Assembly: GCA_030827125.1 (NCBI GenBank)
Contig: JAURFD010000004.1
Location: forward strand, 144,342 to 208,341
Origin: Candidatus Nanopelagicales bacterium
GTDB taxonomy: Bacteria > Actinomycetota > Actinomycetes > S36-B12
Reading direction: 5' to 3'
DNA: 64,000 bases
The position numbers and the translations under genes were made by a program. Below, in pieces: positions 9,229-17,466 of the stretch. Position 1 is the first letter of the stretch. Each line of letters begins with the position of its first letter. The notes beneath the pieces are model-generated. The model was not told where the DNA came from. It searched no databases and saw nothing but the letters and a program-made list of their open reading frames with translations.

Positions 9229-9614
9229 GCGCTGCTGGCGCCGCAGGATCCCGATGCCGCGTTGCCGCCCGTATCCGATGTGCCCGCGGTGGTGCGACCA
9301 CCGGAGATCACCGGCACGGTCACGTCGACGGTGGCCGCGGCCGTGGGTGAGGACACGGCGAGTCGCTCCAGCGTGCGCTCGGCCTTGGCGATCTGCTTCT
9401 CCAAGGCGGCGCGCGTAGCAGCCTCGTCACCTGTCGCCGCGGGATCGACGGTGGCGGCGGCACTGGGATCGCCCGGGGTCTGGGAGGCCACGGCGGGCTT
9501 GGGAGCCTCGTTGGCCGTGGCAGCCACGGGCACGTTGGCGATGGCCACGGCCCCTCCCGCGACTGCGCCGACCGCTGCAGCTGCCGCGATGACCATCTTG
9601 CGTGTCTGCCTCAT
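9090..9614 (-). CDS. Small secreted protein, 3' end fused out of frame to kinase DNA
   Basis: A 174-codon frame beginning MRQTRKMVIAAAAAVGAVAG, a clear signal peptide with a likely cut near 33. A hydrophilic Ala/Thr/Pro region and a short predicted helix (EKQIAKAERTLERLA, about 72-86) follow. Residues 1 to about 118 look native. The remainder (GASSAWPRMPRTIC...) is kinase DNA read in the wrong frame, so the natural C-terminus is lost. A strong AAGGAGGAG ribosome-binding site precedes the ATG. Promoter-side 11-bp direct repeats suggest control by an OmpR-type regulator that is no longer nearby. I do not recognise the family. Confidence 0.6.
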   Translation of the reverse strand: MRQTRKMVIAAAAAVGAVAGGAVAIANVPVAATANEAPKPAVASQTPGDPSAAATVDPAATGDEAATRAALEKQIAKAERTLERLAVSSPTAAATVDVTVPVISGGRTTAGTSDTGGNAASGSCGASSAWPRMPRTICARRSPASGCDLKPSRRCQTSQQCSETPPPRSVRSIA

Positions 9615-9676
9615 TGCTCCTCCTTGGGTTCGTGCTTCCCCTTTAGAGAACCGCTTCGCAGGCAGGTGCTGGCCAA

Positions 9677-9698
9677 GCCTGGGTAAGGCCCAGGTAAG
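9677..9698 (-). promoter_or_regulatory. Tandem 11-bp direct repeat, candidate OmpR-family response regulator site
   Basis: On the minus strand CTTACCTGGGC is followed directly by CTTACCCAGGC, nine of eleven positions identical, 63 bases upstream of the secreted protein gene. An 11-bp period is the usual spacing for OmpR/PhoB-type dimers. The matching regulator gene is not present. Confidence 0.5.
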
Positions 9699-9815
9699 AA
9701 CTGCGGGAATGTTGTGCGTCAATCGCGGGTGGCGGTACCGGGTATCAGACGACACACCTCGCGCCCGCACGCTTGTCGCGCCGCCGAATGGGGGCGCCGG
9801 TGGCACTCTGGACCC

Positions 9816-11048
9816 ATGCACTCTGCCGCGCTGCCCTGGGAGCAGGCTCGTCGTGTGGCGGCCGCCGCGGCGAGTCAGCGGGCCCCCCTGGCCGTGCGGA
9901 TCGACGGAGCTCTCCACTGCGTACTGGCCGCCCCCGTCAGCGCCCTCACGGACCTGCCACCCTTCCCGACCGCGGCCATGGACGGGTACGCCGTCGCCGG
10001 AATGGGTCCCTGGCACGTGACCACCGAGGAGCCGCTGCTCGCGGGTGCTGACACCCGCGACATCCGACTGGATCCCGGCTACGCCGTACCCATCGCGACT
10101 GGCGCCGCCATGCCGACCGGAGCCGATGCAGTCCTTCGGCGCGAACACGCGGCCGTCGAAACTGCCCTGCACGGCGTTCGCCTCTACACCCTCGATCCGT
10201 TGACCGGCCTGCCCAACGACACGGGCGGTGAGGTGGTGGCCGGCACCGACGTGCGGCCGCAGGGTGAGGAGTGCGCTGTTGGTGATCCACTGATCGCCAC
10301 CGGCACGCTCGTCAGCCCGGCGATCATGGGCCTGGCCGCCGCGGCCGGCTACGACGTACTCGAGGTCATCCCTCCGCCGACCGTCGCTGTCCTCGTCCTC
10401 GGCGATGAACTCCTCGAGCGTGGCGTGCCGCGACCGGGCCGCGTGCGCGACGCCCTCGGTCCGATGATTCCGCCGTGGTTGGCGGGTATCGGTGCGCGAG
10501 CCAACCCCCCCATTCGCGTCGCCGATACGCACCGGGGCTTGCTCGACGAGATTGAGGACTCCACCGCGGACGTCCTCATCACCACCGGGTCGACGGCCGC
10601 GGGCCCCGTCGACTTCGTCCATGACGTTCTCGATCACCTCGGGGTGCACTGGCTTGTCGACGGAGTGCAGGTGCGTCCTGGCCACCCGATGCTGCTCGCG
10701 GTCCTTCCCGATGGCCGACCCTTCATCGGCCTGCCCGGCAATCCGCTCGCGGCGGTGAGTGGTCTGGTGACTCTCGCCGCCCCGGTCATCAATGCGATGC
10801 GTGGTGCGGACACCCGCGAGGCCCACGCTCAACTCACCGAGACCGTGAGTTCACATCCCACGGATACTCGACTGATCCCGGTCCTGCTGCGTGATGACCT
10901 CGCGCATCCGCTGCGCTACGACGGCCCCGCCATGCTGCGCAGCCTCGCCCTCGCCGACGCGCTCGCGGTGATTCCACCCCATGGCGGTCAACTCGAAAGC
11001 AGCGTCGAAGTGCTGCCGATCCCCGGTGTCTCGCCGGGCGTCCGATAG
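9816..11048 (+). CDS. moeA: Molybdopterin molybdenumtransferase MoeA
   Basis: A 410-residue MoeA-family protein that inserts molybdate into adenylylated molybdopterin. The family segment AAMDGYAV is near 50-57 (with PPFPTAA just before) and ATGAAMPTGADAVLRREHA at about 94-112. The MoCF-binding domain shows TTGSTAAGPVDFVHDVLDHL near 255-274, and VDGVQVRPGHPMLLAVL then FIGLPGNPLAAV near 280-315. The chosen ATG precedes MHSAALPWEQARRVA. A longer frame to 9714 has atypical sequence. CACTCT lies 6 bases before the ATG (variant leaderless hexamer). Length matches the family. It is on the opposite strand to the MobA-like gene. Confidence 0.9.
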   Translation: MHSAALPWEQARRVAAAAASQRAPLAVRIDGALHCVLAAPVSALTDLPPFPTAAMDGYAVAGMGPWHVTTEEPLLAGADTRDIRLDPGYAVPIATGAAMPTGADAVLRREHAAVETALHGVRLYTLDPLTGLPNDTGGEVVAGTDVRPQGEECAVGDPLIATGTLVSPAIMGLAAAAGYDVLEVIPPPTVAVLVLGDELLERGVPRPGRVRDALGPMIPPWLAGIGARANPPIRVADTHRGLLDEIEDSTADVLITTGSTAAGPVDFVHDVLDHLGVHWLVDGVQVRPGHPMLLAVLPDGRPFIGLPGNPLAAVSGLVTLAAPVINAMRGADTREAHAQLTETVSSHPTDTRLIPVLLRDDLAHPLRYDGPAMLRSLALADALAVIPPHGGQLESSVEVLPIPGVSPGVR

Positions 11049-11059
11049 CGTCAGGCACC

Positions 11060-12169
11060 GTGGCCGACAAGCGGCAGCGTCCCCTGCCCCTCACCGTGAC
11101 AAGTGAGGCCGACAGTGAAGCGCTCAATGCGCGCATTCAACTTCCGAGCCGCTCGTGGAGCCCGGTCCGCAATATCGCCGTGCGCCTGGCCATCGCCATC
11201 GGCGCCCTAGTACTGACCGCGGTCATCGTCTATGCCGAAGGGGACTGCTACTCCGACGGGGGACAACTGGGTGCAATCACCTGGGTGGATGCGTTCTACT
11301 ACGCAACGGTCAGCCTCTCGACCACCGGTTATGGCGACATTGTTCCCGTCTGCGAGTCCGCTCGCCTCGTCAATGTCTTCGTCGTAACACCTCTCCGCTT
11401 CATCTTCCTCATCGTCCTGGTCGGCACCACTATCGAGGTGCTCACTCGCAAGACCCGTGAGGACTTCCGCACAACCCGCTGGAGGCAGCGCGTGCATGAT
11501 CACACCGTCATCGTCGGTTTCGGCGTCAAGGGTCGTTCCGCTGCGCGACTGCTGCTCGACAACGGCGCATCGCCGCTGTCGATCGTGGTCGTCGCCAACG
11601 ACAAGGACGCCATTCAAGAGGCCAATCGAATGGGTCTGGCCGGCGTCCTTGGCGATGCCCGCCGCGAAGATGTACTTCGGGATGCCGCGACGGAGCGTGC
11701 GTCCAAGATCATTGTCGCGACCGACGAGGACGACACGTCGGTCCTGGTAACTCTCACCGCGCGGCGGCTGGCCCCGAAGGCTGACATCGTCGCGGCAGCC
11801 CGCGAGGCCGCCAATGCACAGATTTTGCGACAGTCCGGCGCCACCAGCGTCATCCCGACCGCAGAGTCATCCGGCCACCTCATGGCGCTGTCCCTCGTCT
11901 CACCGGTCGCGGGCACACTCATGGAGGACCTGCTCGACGCGGGACGCGGGCTTGAGATCGTGCAGCGTCACATCACCAAGGAAGAGCTGGGCATCTCACC
12001 GGAAGAGGTGGACGCGCGCGGCGAGATCGTGCTCGCGGTCGTTCGCGACGAGGTCGTGCACCGCTTCGACACCAGCGACATTCGCATCCTGCAGAAAGGC
12101 GATGAACTCGTCGTCATCCGGCACACAGAGGAGAGCGACTACTCGGTTCAGCCCCGACCGGAGAGCTGA
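11060..12169 (+). CDS. Potassium channel with TrkA-N/RCK regulatory domain
   Basis: A 369-residue two-helix K+ channel. TM1 is about 40-58 (AIAIGALVLTAVIVYAEG region), then a pore helix and the selectivity filter TTGYGD (about 92-97), then TM2 (about 110-130). A cytoplasmic RCK domain follows (VIVGFGVKGRSAARLLL, about 150-166, the Rossmann nucleotide site), with a TrkA-C region after about 280 (IVQRHITKEELGISPEEVD). This is the MthK-like layout. The GTG start follows a TAGCGT hexamer by 8 bases, and the TAG of that hexamer is the moeA stop codon. No ribosome-binding site is visible, so the message is probably leaderless. Confidence 0.92.
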   Translation: MADKRQRPLPLTVTSEADSEALNARIQLPSRSWSPVRNIAVRLAIAIGALVLTAVIVYAEGDCYSDGGQLGAITWVDAFYYATVSLSTTGYGDIVPVCESARLVNVFVVTPLRFIFLIVLVGTTIEVLTRKTREDFRTTRWRQRVHDHTVIVGFGVKGRSAARLLLDNGASPLSIVVVANDKDAIQEANRMGLAGVLGDARREDVLRDAATERASKIIVATDEDDTSVLVTLTARRLAPKADIVAAAREAANAQILRQSGATSVIPTAESSGHLMALSLVSPVAGTLMEDLLDAGRGLEIVQRHITKEELGISPEEVDARGEIVLAVVRDEVVHRFDTSDIRILQKGDELVVIRHTEESDYSVQPRPES

Positions 12170-12170
12170 C

Positions 12171-13148
12171 ATGCACGCCGTCGTCATCTCCGAGTACGGC
12201 GAACCCGACGTCTTGCAATGGCAGGAGGTGCCGGACCCACAACCCGGCCCCGGTGAGGTGCTTGTGGACATCACGGCGAGCGCGGTGAACCGCGCCGACC
12301 TCCTTCAACGTCAAGGCTTCTATCCGCCACCGCCCGGTGCGCCGGAGTGGCCCGGCCTCGAATGCTCCGGACGGATCATTGCCCTTGGTGAAGGCGTCAC
12401 CTCGCGCTCCGTCGGCGAGGAGGTCTGCTGCCTCCTCTCGGGCGGTGGCTACGCCGAACAGGTCGCCGTTCCCGCGGGCCAGACCATGCCGATCCCCGTG
12501 GGTGTGGATGTGATCACCGCGGCGGGCCTCCCCGAGGTCGCCTGCACCGTGTGGTCGAACCTCGTCATGGTGGCGGGACTGCAGCGCGGTGATTGGCTCC
12601 TCATTCACGGCGGAGGCAGTGGTATCGGCACCATGGCCATCCAGGTCGCGCGGGCACTCGGCGCGCGGGTCGCGGTGACGGCGGGCTCGGCGGAGAAGTT
12701 GGAGCGCTGCGCCGAGTTGGGCGCTGAGGTCCTCATCAACTACCGGGATCAGGACTTCGTCGACGTTGTCGCCGCAGAGACCGGCGGCCGCGGAGTCGAC
12801 GTCATCCTCGACAACATGGGCGCGAAGTACCTCATGCGCAATGTCGAATGCCTCGCTCCCGGTGGTCGACTGGTCGTCATCGGCATGCAGGGCGGCGTAC
12901 GCACTGACGTCGATCTCGGTGTGATGCTGCGGCGCAATGCGACGTTGCACACAACGTCGTTGCGAGCACGGTCACCAGAGCAAAAGGCCTACATCTGCAC
13001 GGAGACCGAGCGGATGGTGTGGCCGTGGATTGCCGCGGGGATCGTGCGCCCCGTCATTGATCGGACGTATCCCCTGCCGCAGGCAGCCGAAGCGCACCGT
13101 GCACTTGATGCCGGCGGTGTCACCGGCAAGATCCTGCTGACCCGCTAA
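12171..13148 (+). CDS. NAD(P)H:quinone oxidoreductase, zinc-free medium-chain dehydrogenase
   Basis: A 325-residue MDR-family protein close to the PIG3/quinone oxidoreductase type. The N-terminus MHAVVISEYGEPDVLQWQEV starts the GroES-like domain; NRADLLQRQGFYPPPPGAPE (about 39-58) is the typical substrate-side motif. The nucleotide-binding fold shows HGGGSGIGTMAIQ (about 145-157). The zinc-binding cysteines of alcohol dehydrogenases are absent. It begins one base after the stop of the channel gene and is probably co-transcribed. It would use NADPH to reduce quinones or enones; the natural substrate is not evident. Confidence 0.9.
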   Translation: MHAVVISEYGEPDVLQWQEVPDPQPGPGEVLVDITASAVNRADLLQRQGFYPPPPGAPEWPGLECSGRIIALGEGVTSRSVGEEVCCLLSGGGYAEQVAVPAGQTMPIPVGVDVITAAGLPEVACTVWSNLVMVAGLQRGDWLLIHGGGSGIGTMAIQVARALGARVAVTAGSAEKLERCAELGAEVLINYRDQDFVDVVAAETGGRGVDVILDNMGAKYLMRNVECLAPGGRLVVIGMQGGVRTDVDLGVMLRRNATLHTTSLRARSPEQKAYICTETERMVWPWIAAGIVRPVIDRTYPLPQAAEAHRALDAGGVTGKILLTR

Positions 13149-13165
13149 CCCCCTCGCCGAGTGAC

Positions 13166-14107
13166 CTAGGAGTCGAAGGGGCTGCGGTCGTCGAGGACGG
13201 CGTCGATGAGATCGGCCACGCCCTCCTCGTCGTTGGTCGGCAGGACATGGCTGGCCAGATCCAGTACCTCCGGATGCGCATTGCCCATCGCATACGACGA
13301 CCCTGCCCAGGCGAGCATCGGCAGATCGTTGGGTCCGTCACCGGCGGCCACAACATGGAGTGGGCCATGGCCCTGCGCCGCCGCCACCCGAGCGAGGGTG
13401 GTCGCCTTGGTGACGCCCGCGGCACTGAGTTCGATAAGCGAGTCGCCGTAGCCCGAGTGCGTGACCTCCAACAGGTCACCCACCGCGGCCATACCCCGTG
13501 CATACAGGTCCTCAGGATCGATCTGTACGCCGTCCCCCGGTCGAGCGAGCAACTTCACGACGTCACCGGCGAGGACCAGTTCGTCGATGGGAGCGACGTG
13601 CGTGTCGGGTGGCACCGGCCATCGAGGCGTGTAGCCATCCGCGAGGGCGAACTCCGTCGCGTCCGCGAGCGTCGCATCGAGAACGTCGTACGACGAGCCC
13701 CCCGTCGGCGCCAAATGACCTCCCGGCCGCGCCATCTCGACGGCGAAGACCAGACCCGGGATCGCGCTGCGGAGGCGGTCAACCGCAGCCAAAGCCGAGT
13801 CGGCATCCATGGGAAACACCTCGGTGACTTGGCCATCAAACAGATCGAGAACGACCCCGCCGTTGGCAGCAATTCCCACGCCGCGGTGACCGGTCATCTC
13901 CACGATGGGCGAGATCCACCGCGGCGGTCGGCCCGTCACGATGACCAGATCTCGATCGCTCTCCGCGAGCCGATCCAGCGACTCCCGGGTCCGCGCACCC
14001 ACCGAGCCGTCGGACAGCAGCAGGGTGCCGTCGAGATCGGAGGCGATGAGGCGCACGCCCTGCGGCACCGGAATGGACGGCCGACCTGGCAAAACCATGT
14101 CCCTCAT
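13166..14107 (-). CDS. HAD superfamily hydrolase, Cof type
   Basis: A 313-residue Cof-like (HAD IIB) phosphatase. Motif I LIASDLDGTLL (about 20-30) supplies the nucleophile Asp. Motif II is VTGRPP (about 57-62), and motifs III/IV are GVTKATTLARV with GDGPNDLPML (about 215-255). The cap domain lies between. Such enzymes dephosphorylate sugar phosphates or flavin precursors; the substrate is not predictable here. ATG at 14107 or a second ATG three codons on could serve as start. It converges with the oxidoreductase gene across a 17-base gap. Confidence 0.9.
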   Translation of the reverse strand: MRDMVLPGRPSIPVPQGVRLIASDLDGTLLLSDGSVGARTRESLDRLAESDRDLVIVTGRPPRWISPIVEMTGHRGVGIAANGGVVLDLFDGQVTEVFPMDADSALAAVDRLRSAIPGLVFAVEMARPGGHLAPTGGSSYDVLDATLADATEFALADGYTPRWPVPPDTHVAPIDELVLAGDVVKLLARPGDGVQIDPEDLYARGMAAVGDLLEVTHSGYGDSLIELSAAGVTKATTLARVAAAQGHGPLHVVAAGDGPNDLPMLAWAGSSYAMGNAHPEVLDLASHVLPTNDEEGVADLIDAVLDDRSPFDS

Positions 14108-14172
14108 GCTGTCAGGTCGGGTACCGTCCGAAGCCCCGGGTGTCCCGGCCCGGCCTACTGGAAGGCGGTGCT

Positions 14173-15546
14173 ATGGACGAGACCGTGAATCAGCACAAGT
14201 ACGTGCTGAGCGAAGATCAGATTCCGACGACGTGGTACAACCTGATCGCGGATCTGCCCGAACCCCCGCCGCCGCCGTTGCATCCCGGACGCTTGGATCC
14301 CGTCGGCCCCGACGATCTTGCGCCCCTGTTCCCGATGGACCTGATCATGCAAGAGGTCACCGGTGAGCGGTACGTCGACATCCCCGGTGGCGTGCTCGAT
14401 GTCTACCGCCAGTGGCGGCCGTCGCCGCTGTTCCGCGCGCATCGACTCGAGAAGGCTCTCGGCACCCCGGCCCGCATCTACTACAAGTACGAGGGTGTCT
14501 CCCCGGCCGGCTCGCACAAGCCCAACACCTCCGTGCCCCAGGCGTACTACAACAAGAAGGAGGGCACCAAGAAGCTCACCACCGAGACCGGTGCCGGGCA
14601 GTGGGGCACCGCCCTAGCCTTTGCCTGCGCGCTCTATGACCTCGAGTGCGAGGTGTGGCAGGTGGGTGCGTCGTACGACGCCAAGCCGTACCGACGCCTC
14701 ATGATCGAAACCTTCGGCGCCACGATTCACCGCTCACCCAGCGACGTGACCGCGATCGGTCGCGAGTTGGCGAAGGACCCGAAGAACTGGTCGGGGTCCC
14801 TCGGTATCGCGATCTCCGAGGCTGTCGAGGTTGCCGCGATGGATCCGGACACCCGCTACGCCCTCGGCTCGGTGCTCAACCACGTGCTGCTGCACCAGAC
14901 GATCATCGGCGAAGAGGCCCTTCTCCAGTTGGAGATGGCGGGCGACACTCCCACGCACATCGTGGGTTGCACCGGTGGTGGATCAAACTTCGCGGGCCTG
15001 TCGTTCCCGTTCCTCCGGGAGAAGCTCGCCGGCAAGATTAATCCGCAGATCACCGCTGTCGAGCCGGCGTCCTGCCCGTCACTGACACGTGGCACCTACG
15101 CATATGACTTCGGCGACACGGCAGGCATGACGCCGCTGATGAAGATGCACACGCTGGGACACGAGTTCATCCCCGATCCCATTCATGCGGGTGGTCTCCG
15201 CTACCACGGCATGGCTCCGCTCATCTCCCACGTCTACGAATTGGGCCTCATGGATGCGGTCGCTATCCCGCAGACCGAGTGCTTCTCCGGAGCGGTGAAG
15301 TTCGCGCGGACGGAGGGCATCGTTCCGGCGCCGGAGCCGACGCATGCAATCGCCCAGGCCATCCGCCTGGCCGAGCAGGCCAAGGAGTCCGGCGAGGAGA
15401 CCGTGATCCTCACGGCGTTGTGCGGCCACGGTCACTTCGATCTCGCCGCCTACGAGCAGTACCTGGCCGGATCGATGGTCGACGAGGAACTCACCGACGC
15501 CCGGTTCGCCGAGGCGCTCGAACACCTCCCCGCCGTTCCCGTCTGA
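14173..15546 (+). CDS. trpB2: TrpB2-type tryptophan synthase beta-like protein
   Basis: A 457-residue PLP-dependent TrpB2 enzyme (the longer, TIGR01415-like branch). The PLP lysine is in AGSHKPNTSV (Lys about 116), the catalytic-loop segment TETGAGQWG at about 135-143, and the phosphate-binding GCTGGGSNFAG at about 270-280. TrpB2 proteins make tryptophan from indole and serine without TrpA, or act in other serine/indole chemistry. No trpA or other trp genes are beside it, supporting a stand-alone salvage role (inference). The ATG after a GGAAGGCGGTG segment is preferred to a start 11 codons earlier. A long hairpin follows the stop. Confidence 0.92.
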   Translation: MDETVNQHKYVLSEDQIPTTWYNLIADLPEPPPPPLHPGRLDPVGPDDLAPLFPMDLIMQEVTGERYVDIPGGVLDVYRQWRPSPLFRAHRLEKALGTPARIYYKYEGVSPAGSHKPNTSVPQAYYNKKEGTKKLTTETGAGQWGTALAFACALYDLECEVWQVGASYDAKPYRRLMIETFGATIHRSPSDVTAIGRELAKDPKNWSGSLGIAISEAVEVAAMDPDTRYALGSVLNHVLLHQTIIGEEALLQLEMAGDTPTHIVGCTGGGSNFAGLSFPFLREKLAGKINPQITAVEPASCPSLTRGTYAYDFGDTAGMTPLMKMHTLGHEFIPDPIHAGGLRYHGMAPLISHVYELGLMDAVAIPQTECFSGAVKFARTEGIVPAPEPTHAIAQAIRLAEQAKESGEETVILTALCGHGHFDLAAYEQYLAGSMVDEELTDARFAEALEHLPAVPV

Positions 15547-15556
15547 TCCCTTCCTT

Positions 15557-15619
15557 CGTCTTCCTTGCAGTTACCGCGGGCACATCGGCCACACAATCGC
15601 GGTAACTGCAAGGAAGACG
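15557..15619. terminator. Very long perfect hairpin between convergent genes
   Basis: A 22-base arm (15557-15578) is repeated as an exact reverse complement at 15598-15619 around a 19-base loop. It sits between the stops of trpB2 (+) and the SpoU methyltransferase (-), so it could terminate both transcripts. No U-tract is present on either strand. The stem is much longer than a usual terminator. Confidence 0.75.
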
Positions 15620-15620
15620 G

Positions 15621-16190
15621 TCAAGGCCGCTGCTCGAATACGTGGCGGCGTACCCACGCGTGCATGGCCACCGCGGCTGCCGCCCCGGCATTGATACTGC
15701 GGGTGGAGCCGAACTGGCTGATCGCGAGCATCTCGCAGCACAGGTCCTGCGCGGCGGGTGACAGACCCGGACCCTCCTGGCCGAAGATCATCACGCACGC
15801 ACGGGGGATGTCATAGGTCTCGATGGGGACCGACCCCTCGATGTTGTCAATACCGATCACCAGCAACCCGGCGTCGGCGGCCCACGCGCCGAAGTCTTCG
15901 ACGGTTGGGTGGTGCCGCACGTGCTGGTAGCGATCGGTCACCATCGCGCCCCGACGGTTCCACCGCCGATTCCCCACGATGTGGACCTCGGCGGCGAGGA
16001 AGGCGTTCGCCGAACGAACGACCGAGCCGATGTTGGCGTCATGCTCGAAGTTCTCGATGGCCACATGGAAGGGATGGCGACGCTCATCGAGGTCGGCGAC
16101 GATCGCCTCCATCGTCCAGTTCCGGTACCGATCCACGACGTTGCGGGTGTCGCCCTGCTTGAGAAGTTCAGGGTCAAGGCGCGGATCCAT
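15621..16190 (-). CDS. SpoU/TrmH family RNA 2'-O-methyltransferase
   Basis: A 189-residue SPOUT-fold methyltransferase without an N-terminal RNA-binding extension. The three family motifs are clear: FEHDANIGSVVRSANAF (about 48-64, motif 1), FGQEGPGLS (about 137-145, motif 2) and STRSINAGAAAAVAMHAW (about 162-179, motif 3). It methylates a ribose 2'-OH in tRNA or rRNA using S-adenosylmethionine; the target is not predictable. The ATG lies 6 bases from a minus-strand TAGGGT with no ribosome-binding site, indicating a leaderless transcript. It ends two bases from the long hairpin. Confidence 0.92.
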   Translation of the reverse strand: MDPRLDPELLKQGDTRNVVDRYRNWTMEAIVADLDERRHPFHVAIENFEHDANIGSVVRSANAFLAAEVHIVGNRRWNRRGAMVTDRYQHVRHHPTVEDFGAWAADAGLLVIGIDNIEGSVPIETYDIPRACVMIFGQEGPGLSPAAQDLCCEMLAISQFGSTRSINAGAAAAVAMHAWVRRHVFEQRP

Positions 16191-16241
16191 GCCGCGACCC
16201 TAGTGCCGTCGGATCCACACCCGACGTCGTACGCTCGAAGG

Positions 16242-16901
16242 GTGCCCGACGTGACCTTGACCCTGCTTGCCACCGTCTCGGCCCTCGGACCGGACTGGCT
16301 CAATCCCGAAACGCTGCTCACCAGCCTGGGCGACATCGCCTTCTGGGTCGTGCTGGGCATCATCTTCGCCGAATGCGGGCTCCTCATCGGCTTCTTCCTC
16401 CCGGGCGACTCACTGCTGTTCGTCACCGGGCTCTTCATCGCCTCCGGCTACATCTCGATCAACATCTGGCTGGCCTGTGCCATGCTCTTCGTTGCTGCGG
16501 TCGCCGGCAATGCCGCGGGCTACGGCATCGGCTACCAAGTGGGACCGGCTCTGTTCAAACGCGAGGATTCGCGGCTGTTCAAGAGGGCCTACGTCGACAA
16601 GACCCACGCGTTCTTTGACAAGTACGGCGGCCGCGCGATCATCCTGGCGCGGTTCGTCCCCATCGTGCGCACCTTCATCACCGCGGTGGCCGGCGTCGGG
16701 CGCATGGACTTCAAGCGTTACATGCTCTACACCGCGATCGGCGGCCTGCTCTGGGCGGTGGGAGTAACCCTCCTTGGCTACTTCCTGGGCACGATCCCCG
16801 TCGTCGCGAACAACATCGAGGTCATCCTGATCCTCATCGTGCTCATCAGCGTGGTCCCCATTGCCTTCGAGTGGCTACGCCACCGGCGGGCGACGCGCTA
16901 A
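16242..16901 (+). CDS. DedA family membrane protein
   Basis: A 219-residue integral membrane protein of the DedA/SNARE-associated (VTT) family. The signature GFFLPGDSLLFVTGL (about 48-62) and the C-terminal RFVPIVRTFITAVAGVGRMD, then F (about 142-162), are both present. At least four hydrophobic segments flank them. DedA proteins act in membrane lipid flipping and proton-dependent homeostasis. The GTG at 16242 follows TACGCT by 6 bases and has no ribosome-binding site. A second GTG nine bases on is possible. It overlaps the tail of pyrE by four bases. Confidence 0.9.
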   Translation: MPDVTLTLLATVSALGPDWLNPETLLTSLGDIAFWVVLGIIFAECGLLIGFFLPGDSLLFVTGLFIASGYISINIWLACAMLFVAAVAGNAAGYGIGYQVGPALFKREDSRLFKRAYVDKTHAFFDKYGGRAIILARFVPIVRTFITAVAGVGRMDFKRYMLYTAIGGLLWAVGVTLLGYFLGTIPVVANNIEVILILIVLISVVPIAFEWLRHRRATR

Positions 16902-17431
16902 AGACCGAGATCCGCCAAGGAGTACACCGCGCGGTATTCCAGACCGGCCGCCCGCACCGCGTCACCGGCGCCACGATCGACAATAACCGCAACACCGACC
17001 ACGTCAGCGCCGCCCTCACGCAGCGCCTCCACGGCCGTCATCACGGACGAGCCGGTTGTCGAGGTGTCCTCCACGGCCACCACGCGCCGACCTGCGACAT
17101 CCGGTCCTTCAATGCGTCGCTGCAAACCGTGAGCCTTGCCTTCCTTGCGGACGACGAAGGCATCACATCGATCGCCACGGTCCGCCGCGGCATGGAGCAT
17201 CGCCGTGGCGACGGGATCGGCGCCGAGGGTGAGACCCCCGGCCGCGTCGTAGCCCCAGTCCCAGGTGAGATCGAGCATCACGCGGCCGACCAGAGGCGCC
17301 GCTTCAGCATCGAGCGTCACGCGTCGCAGGTCGACGTAGTAGTCCGCTTCGCGGCCACTGGACAAGATGACCTTGCCGTGGACGACCGCCTTATCGATGA
17401 TCTGCTGCCGCAACTGATCCCTGTCACTCAT
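16898..17431 (-). CDS. pyrE: Orotate phosphoribosyltransferase
   Basis: A 177-residue type I phosphoribosyltransferase. FVVRKEGKAHG (about 93-103) and the PRPP loop VVAVEDTSTTGSS (about 116-128), with the conserved acidic pair replaced only mildly (ED), identify PyrE, which makes orotidine monophosphate from orotate and PRPP. The start region (SSGREADYYVDLRRVTL) also matches. It is single, away from other pyr genes. The ATG follows TAGGGT by 7 bases (leaderless), and its promoter is back-to-back with that of the next gene on the plus strand. Confidence 0.93.
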   Translation of the reverse strand: MSDRDQLRQQIIDKAVVHGKVILSSGREADYYVDLRRVTLDAEAAPLVGRVMLDLTWDWGYDAAGGLTLGADPVATAMLHAAADRGDRCDAFVVRKEGKAHGLQRRIEGPDVAGRRVVAVEDTSTTGSSVMTAVEALREGGADVVGVAVIVDRGAGDAVRAAGLEYRAVYSLADLGL

Positions 17432-17466
17432 GCGCCCGACCCTAGGGCAGTGCCTAGGCTGGGGAC
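17432..17466. promoter_or_regulatory. Divergent leaderless promoters of pyrE and the 17467 gene
   Basis: Within 35 bp, TAGGGT on the minus strand (17439-17444) sits 7 bases before the pyrE ATG and TAGGCT on the plus strand (17455-17460) sits 6 bases before the ATG at 17467. Each gene's -35 region must lie inside the other gene's leader or coding sequence. Confidence 0.65.

Noticed and set aside
9090..10832. A single 580-codon minus-strand frame covering the secreted protein and running antisense to moeA
   Set aside because: The upstream 406 codons are antisense to the well-supported moeA gene. A strong ribosome-binding site and signal peptide place the true start at 9614.
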